Assembly (NCBI RefSeq): GCF_003459505.1
Contig: NZ_QRWD01000005.1
Span: 93,440-157,439, forward strand
Length of the DNA stretch: 64,000 nt
Source: Collinsella sp. AF20-14LB
Lineage (GTDB): Bacteria > Actinomycetota > Coriobacteriia > Coriobacteriales > Coriobacteriaceae
Direction: 5' to 3'
Numbering within the stretch: position 1 is the stretch's first letter; each line of letters starts with the position of its first letter. This document shows, piece after piece, positions 61,024 through 64,000 of the stretch. The notes beneath the pieces are model-generated. The model did not search any database, was not told the DNA's origin, and was given only the letters and a program-made list of their open reading frames with translations. Both the position numbers and the translations under genes were made by a program.

Positions 61024-63420
61024 CTATTTCGTTTTGCCGGTAATGAGTGTCTTAAGACCCAGGCCGATCAGGCCCAGGCCCATGCGCACGCGACCGGGGC
61101 GATGGCGCTCGATGGCCTCGGTCTTGCCGGCGGGCTTCTTGCGACGGGCACTCGTCTCGGGTGCGGGCTTGGTGACCTGCGGCTCGGGCTGAGGTGCAGG
61201 TGCAGGCTCGGGCTCAATGACGGTCGCCTGGACCTTCTGAACCTCGGGTGTTGCCGGCTGCGGCTCAGGAGCAGGGGCGGGCTTTGCCTCGGCGGCGGCC
61301 TCGGCGTTGCGATAGGCACGCTCCAGCAGGGCTTCCTGCGAGTTGAAGGGTTTCTCACCCTCTGCGCGCTCCACGGGGACCCAGGTGCCGTCGCTCGTGA
61401 GGCTGCGGGCCTTCACGTTGTCGCGCAGCTGCATGCCCATGTACTCGTGCACCAGGGCGCGGCAGGTGGGGTCGAGCACGGGGAAAGCGATCTCCACGCG
61501 GTGCTCGGTGTTGCGCGTCATCATGTCGGCCGAGCTCAGATAGATCATGTCCGAGTCCACGCCAAAGGCGTAAACGCGCGCATGCTCCAAAAAGCGTCCG
61601 ACGATAGAACGGACATGCACGTTCTCGGTCTTGCCCGGAACGCCCGGCTTGAGGCACGAGATGCCGCGGATGATCATGTCCACGCGGACTCCTGCGCACG
61701 ATGCCTCGGCGATCTTATCGATGACCTCGCGGTCGGTGAGCGAGTTGAGCTTAAAGAACACACGGGCGGGCTCGCCAGCGAGGGCGCGCTGGATCTCACG
61801 GTCCAGGCCGCGCATGATGAGCGGCTTCAGGCCGACCGGCGCCACGCCCAGGAAGCGGTAGTCGCCGCGCAGGTTGCCCAGCGACAGGTTGCGGAAGAAC
61901 AAGTTGGCGTCCTCGCCGATGCCGGGATGGGCGGTCATGAGCATAAAGTCGCTGTAGAGCTTGGCCGTCTTCTCGTTAAAGTTGCCGGTGCCCAACAGCG
62001 TCAAGCGTGTAAGCGCCATACCCTCGCGATAGGTGAGCTGGCAGATCTTGGAGTGGCACTTAAAGCCTTCGGAGCCGTAGATGACGGTGCAGCCTGCCTC
62101 TTCCAAGCGCTCGGCCCACTCGATGTTGTTCTGCTCGTCGAAGCGAGCGCGGAGTTCCATGAGCACCGTGACTTCTTTGCCGTTCTCGGCGGCATCGATC
62201 AGCGACTCGCACAGGCGGCTCTGCTTGGCCACGCGGTAGAGCGTGATGCGCAGTGAGATGCACTCGGGGTCGTAGGCGGCCTCGTGCACCAGATCCAGGA
62301 AGGGGTTCATAGCCTCATAGGGATAAAAGAGCAGCTTGTCGTGCTGAAGTACCTGCTCGCGGATGGAGCGGGTCATATCGATGGTGGGGTTGGGCTGCGG
62401 CTTAAACGGCGTAAAGAGCAGCTCGTTGCGCAGGTGCTCGGGAATCTTGCCCTCGATGCCGAAGACATAGCCCAGGTTGAGCGGGATATCGCAGGTAAAG
62501 ACCGAGCGACGCGGGAGCTCGAGCGCCTTGCGGATAGTCTTGAGCGTCGCTTTTTCGAGTGAGCCCGAGACGGCGAGTACTACCGGCTGCAGGCGCAGGC
62601 GCTTCTTGAGGATGCGCTTCATATGCTGGCGATAGTCCTCTTCCTCCTCGACGCCCTCACCGTCGGGATCGATGTCGGCGTTGCGGGTGACGCGGATGAG
62701 CGCGCGGTCGAGCGGCTTATAGGAGCCAAAGCAGCTGTCCAGGCAGGCGAGGATGACGTCCTCGAGCAGAATGTAGGAGTAGGTGCCGGTGGGCGAGGGG
62801 ATCTCGACCACGCGGTTCATCGAGGCGGGAATCTCGATCAGGCCCAGCAGGCTTTCCTCGTCGGTGACGCCGTCCAGGCCACAGGCCAGGTAGAGTGCGC
62901 CGTTACGCAGGTTGGGGAAGGGGTGGCGCGGGTCGATCACCAGCGGCGAGATGACCGGCGACACGTAGGCCTGGAAGTAGCGGGTTACAAAGGTGCGCTC
63001 CTCGGGCGTAAGCGAATCGATGCGAGCGCGGTGAACGCCCAAGGTGTCGAGCTTGCCCTCGATACTTTTGAAGATTGACTCCCAACGGGTAAGGAGCTCG
63101 GGCATTTCGGCCATAACAGCATCGACCTGCTCAGAGGCGGTCATATTGCTTTTGTTGTCGACAGGCTGTTTTTTGAGCTCGGCCAGGTCGGACAGACCAC
63201 CTACACGGACCATAAGGAACTCGTCGAGGTTGGACTCGAAGATCGAGACGAACTTAAGGCGCTCGAACAGCGGCACGGACTCATCGAAGGCTTCGTCGAG
63301 CACGCGGTTGTCAAAGCGTAGCCAGCTGAGCTCTCGGTTTTGCGTATACGAGAAGTCGCGCGGCGGTTTGCGCAGCTTTGCGGCGGCTTGCTTCTTTTCG
63401 ATTTTGCTCGGCATATGCAT
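61024..63420 (-). CDS. ppk1: Polyphosphate kinase 1 with disordered C-terminal extension
   Basis: The 798-aa enzyme polymerises the ATP gamma-phosphate into polyphosphate. The N-domain starts FSYTQNRELSWLRFDNRVLDEA. The autophosphorylated histidine is in GFKCHSKICQL (near 455), and the second conserved His is in RFLEHARVYAFG (near 610). After the usual PPK1 end (about 700) there are roughly 90 extra residues: a Pro/Glu/Ala-rich stretch and then a basic, partly hydrophobic tail (RRKKPAGKTE, GLGLIGLGLKTLITGK). ATG 63420 or 63414 are both possible starts. Confidence 0.92.
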   Translation of the reverse strand: MHMPSKIEKKQAAAKLRKPPRDFSYTQNRELSWLRFDNRVLDEAFDESVPLFERLKFVSIFESNLDEFLMVRVGGLSDLAELKKQPVDNKSNMTASEQVDAVMAEMPELLTRWESIFKSIEGKLDTLGVHRARIDSLTPEERTFVTRYFQAYVSPVISPLVIDPRHPFPNLRNGALYLACGLDGVTDEESLLGLIEIPASMNRVVEIPSPTGTYSYILLEDVILACLDSCFGSYKPLDRALIRVTRNADIDPDGEGVEEEEDYRQHMKRILKKRLRLQPVVLAVSGSLEKATLKTIRKALELPRRSVFTCDIPLNLGYVFGIEGKIPEHLRNELLFTPFKPQPNPTIDMTRSIREQVLQHDKLLFYPYEAMNPFLDLVHEAAYDPECISLRITLYRVAKQSRLCESLIDAAENGKEVTVLMELRARFDEQNNIEWAERLEEAGCTVIYGSEGFKCHSKICQLTYREGMALTRLTLLGTGNFNEKTAKLYSDFMLMTAHPGIGEDANLFFRNLSLGNLRGDYRFLGVAPVGLKPLIMRGLDREIQRALAGEPARVFFKLNSLTDREVIDKIAEASCAGVRVDMIIRGISCLKPGVPGKTENVHVRSIVGRFLEHARVYAFGVDSDMIYLSSADMMTRNTEHRVEIAFPVLDPTCRALVHEYMGMQLRDNVKARSLTSDGTWVPVERAEGEKPFNSQEALLERAYRNAEAAAEAKPAPAPEPQPATPEVQKVQATVIEPEPAPAPQPEPQVTKPAPETSARRKKPAGKTEAIERHRPGRVRMGLGLIGLGLKTLITGKTK

Positions 63421-63971
63421 CTGTCCGTTCAGTCCCCACAGGGGACGGTAGCCTAACACTATTCACTATTGTCTCAATTTAGTCGACCTATGGCACGGAC
63501 GTATTGTACGAACGGCATCTTTACCTACTTCTTACGCGGTCAAAGCATGCAACAAACTACCCGACCCGCTTTGAAACAATTTATATCCATACTCAACTGG
63601 TGAGGATGTATGAATAAGAATGATTGCGAGCTGAATATAATCGAATCCAAATCGAATCATGGACAAACGACATATATATGCAGAAAACAGTCTTAGCTAT
63701 GCAATTCCTAAACATGAAAATATTAGTGCTATCTCGCTCAATTCCTTAGAAAAAAGAACGATTACCTTTGAAAACCTGCTTTAGAGAACCGAAGTGCATC
63801 ATGGGGGAATCATATGCGATATACCGTTCATCGCACTTTGCTGACCGTTCGGGGGCGAGGTGGAATTGCGGGTGGTTTTTGGATATAACTAGAGCTGTCA
63901 GCAAGCAGCGTCCCATATGGAGGGGCGCTGATACATTCGGCCAGTAAGGCCCGAAAGAAAGGTAGGAGGCC
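63421..63971. other. AT-rich intergenic region with leader hairpins
   Basis: Composition drops sharply from about 63560 to 63830, then recovers. No recognisable gene is present; two tiny frames (63610 and 63659) are noted. Near the right end CAGCGTCCC/GGGGCGCTG (63906-63914, 63922-63930) and TTCGGCC/GGCCCGAA (63936-63955) form consecutive hairpins in the leader of the gene starting at 63972. Confidence 0.5.
63659..63784 (+). CDS. Possible 41-aa AT-rich ORF
   Basis: An open frame encodes MDKRHIYAENSLSY and ends EKRTITFENLL. It lies in an AT-rich patch and has no clear ribosome site. An overlapping 28-codon frame at 63610 has a GAGG upstream. Codon use is unlike the rest of the window, so these could be remnants of an acquired gene or chance frames. 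Confidence 0.2.
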   Translation: MDKRHIYAENSLSYAIPKHENISAISLNSLEKRTITFENLL

Positions 63972-64000
63972 ATGACGAAAGGTCTGCACGTGCCTTCCGA
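63972..64000 (+). CDS. Start of a gene cut by the window edge
   Basis: ATG 63972 is preceded by TAGGAGG at ideal spacing and opens MTKGLHVPS before the window ends. Two leader hairpins precede it. The product cannot be identified. Confidence 0.55.

Overview
The window reads as a chromosomal segment of a GC-rich anaerobic gut actinobacterium of class Coriobacteriia, most probably Collinsella. This is inferred from codon use and from gene content: a fermentative core (L-lactate dehydrogenase, acetate kinases, phosphotransacetylase), D-Asp cell-wall genes and dense intergenic palindromes. No rRNA, tRNA, CRISPR array, prophage or intact insertion sequence was seen. Most genes are housekeeping; the unusual material lies between genes.

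Layout: 1-2.6 kb carries a truncated gene, a BtpA/SgcQ-type TIM barrel and an FGGY sugar kinase. 2.6-9 kb has TatD, TcdA, a 28-aa membrane microprotein, an sdpR/sdpI-like pair, EttA and a LOTUS-like protein. 9-17 kb has a Ser/Thr-rich membrane protein, NAD synthetase, an aminotransferase, L-LDH, a DUF2974 hydrolase and a nucleoid-associated protein. 17.4-22.8 kb is a lysine/diaminopimelate locus using the acetylase route: a lysine riboswitch drives a fused lysA-dapA gene, then dapB and dapH, with a divergent M20 deacetylase candidate. 22.9-29.4 kb is accessory: higBA, a lipoprotein with a ribosome-site-masking hairpin, an HTH/Ser-Thr kinase pair, a DUF4143 ATPase behind four 23-bp iterons, and a wall hydrolase with a decayed fragment of a relative on the far side of the ATPase.

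29.7-31.8 kb pairs a D-aspartate-ligase-like ATP-grasp enzyme with an Asp/Glu racemase, which suits a D-Asp peptidoglycan cross-bridge. 32-35.4 kb is a complete ECF transporter (T, fused A-A, S) headed by a leader peptide with three consecutive Trp codons and an attenuator, which points to tryptophan as substrate. 35.5-45 kb has a C69 dipeptidase, a 30-aa microprotein, a lipid kinase, RNase D, a Zn-protease, exonuclease VII, a HIT protein and an AT-richer LysR/MFS pair. 45-49.3 kb has tandem ackA genes convergent with pta. 49.5-54.4 kb has glf, a glycosyltransferase, a P1 peptidase, maf and a DJ-1 protein. 54.7-59.3 kb is a very GC-rich DMT-transporter/GH1/PTS block ending at an IS3-family remnant. 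59.6-63.4 kb has an RNA m5U methyltransferase and polyphosphate kinase; the right edge is AT-rich and ends at the start of another gene.

The strongest candidate for something undescribed is a set of large structured elements placed just after stop codons and oriented like the gene they follow. One kind (after ettA and dapH) is an identical 28-nt hairpin, a 13-nt spacer and a ~100-nt double stem whose arms differ between copies yet stay complementary around conserved loop sequences. A second kind follows the glycosyltransferase and the P1 peptidase, with a possible third copy after pta.
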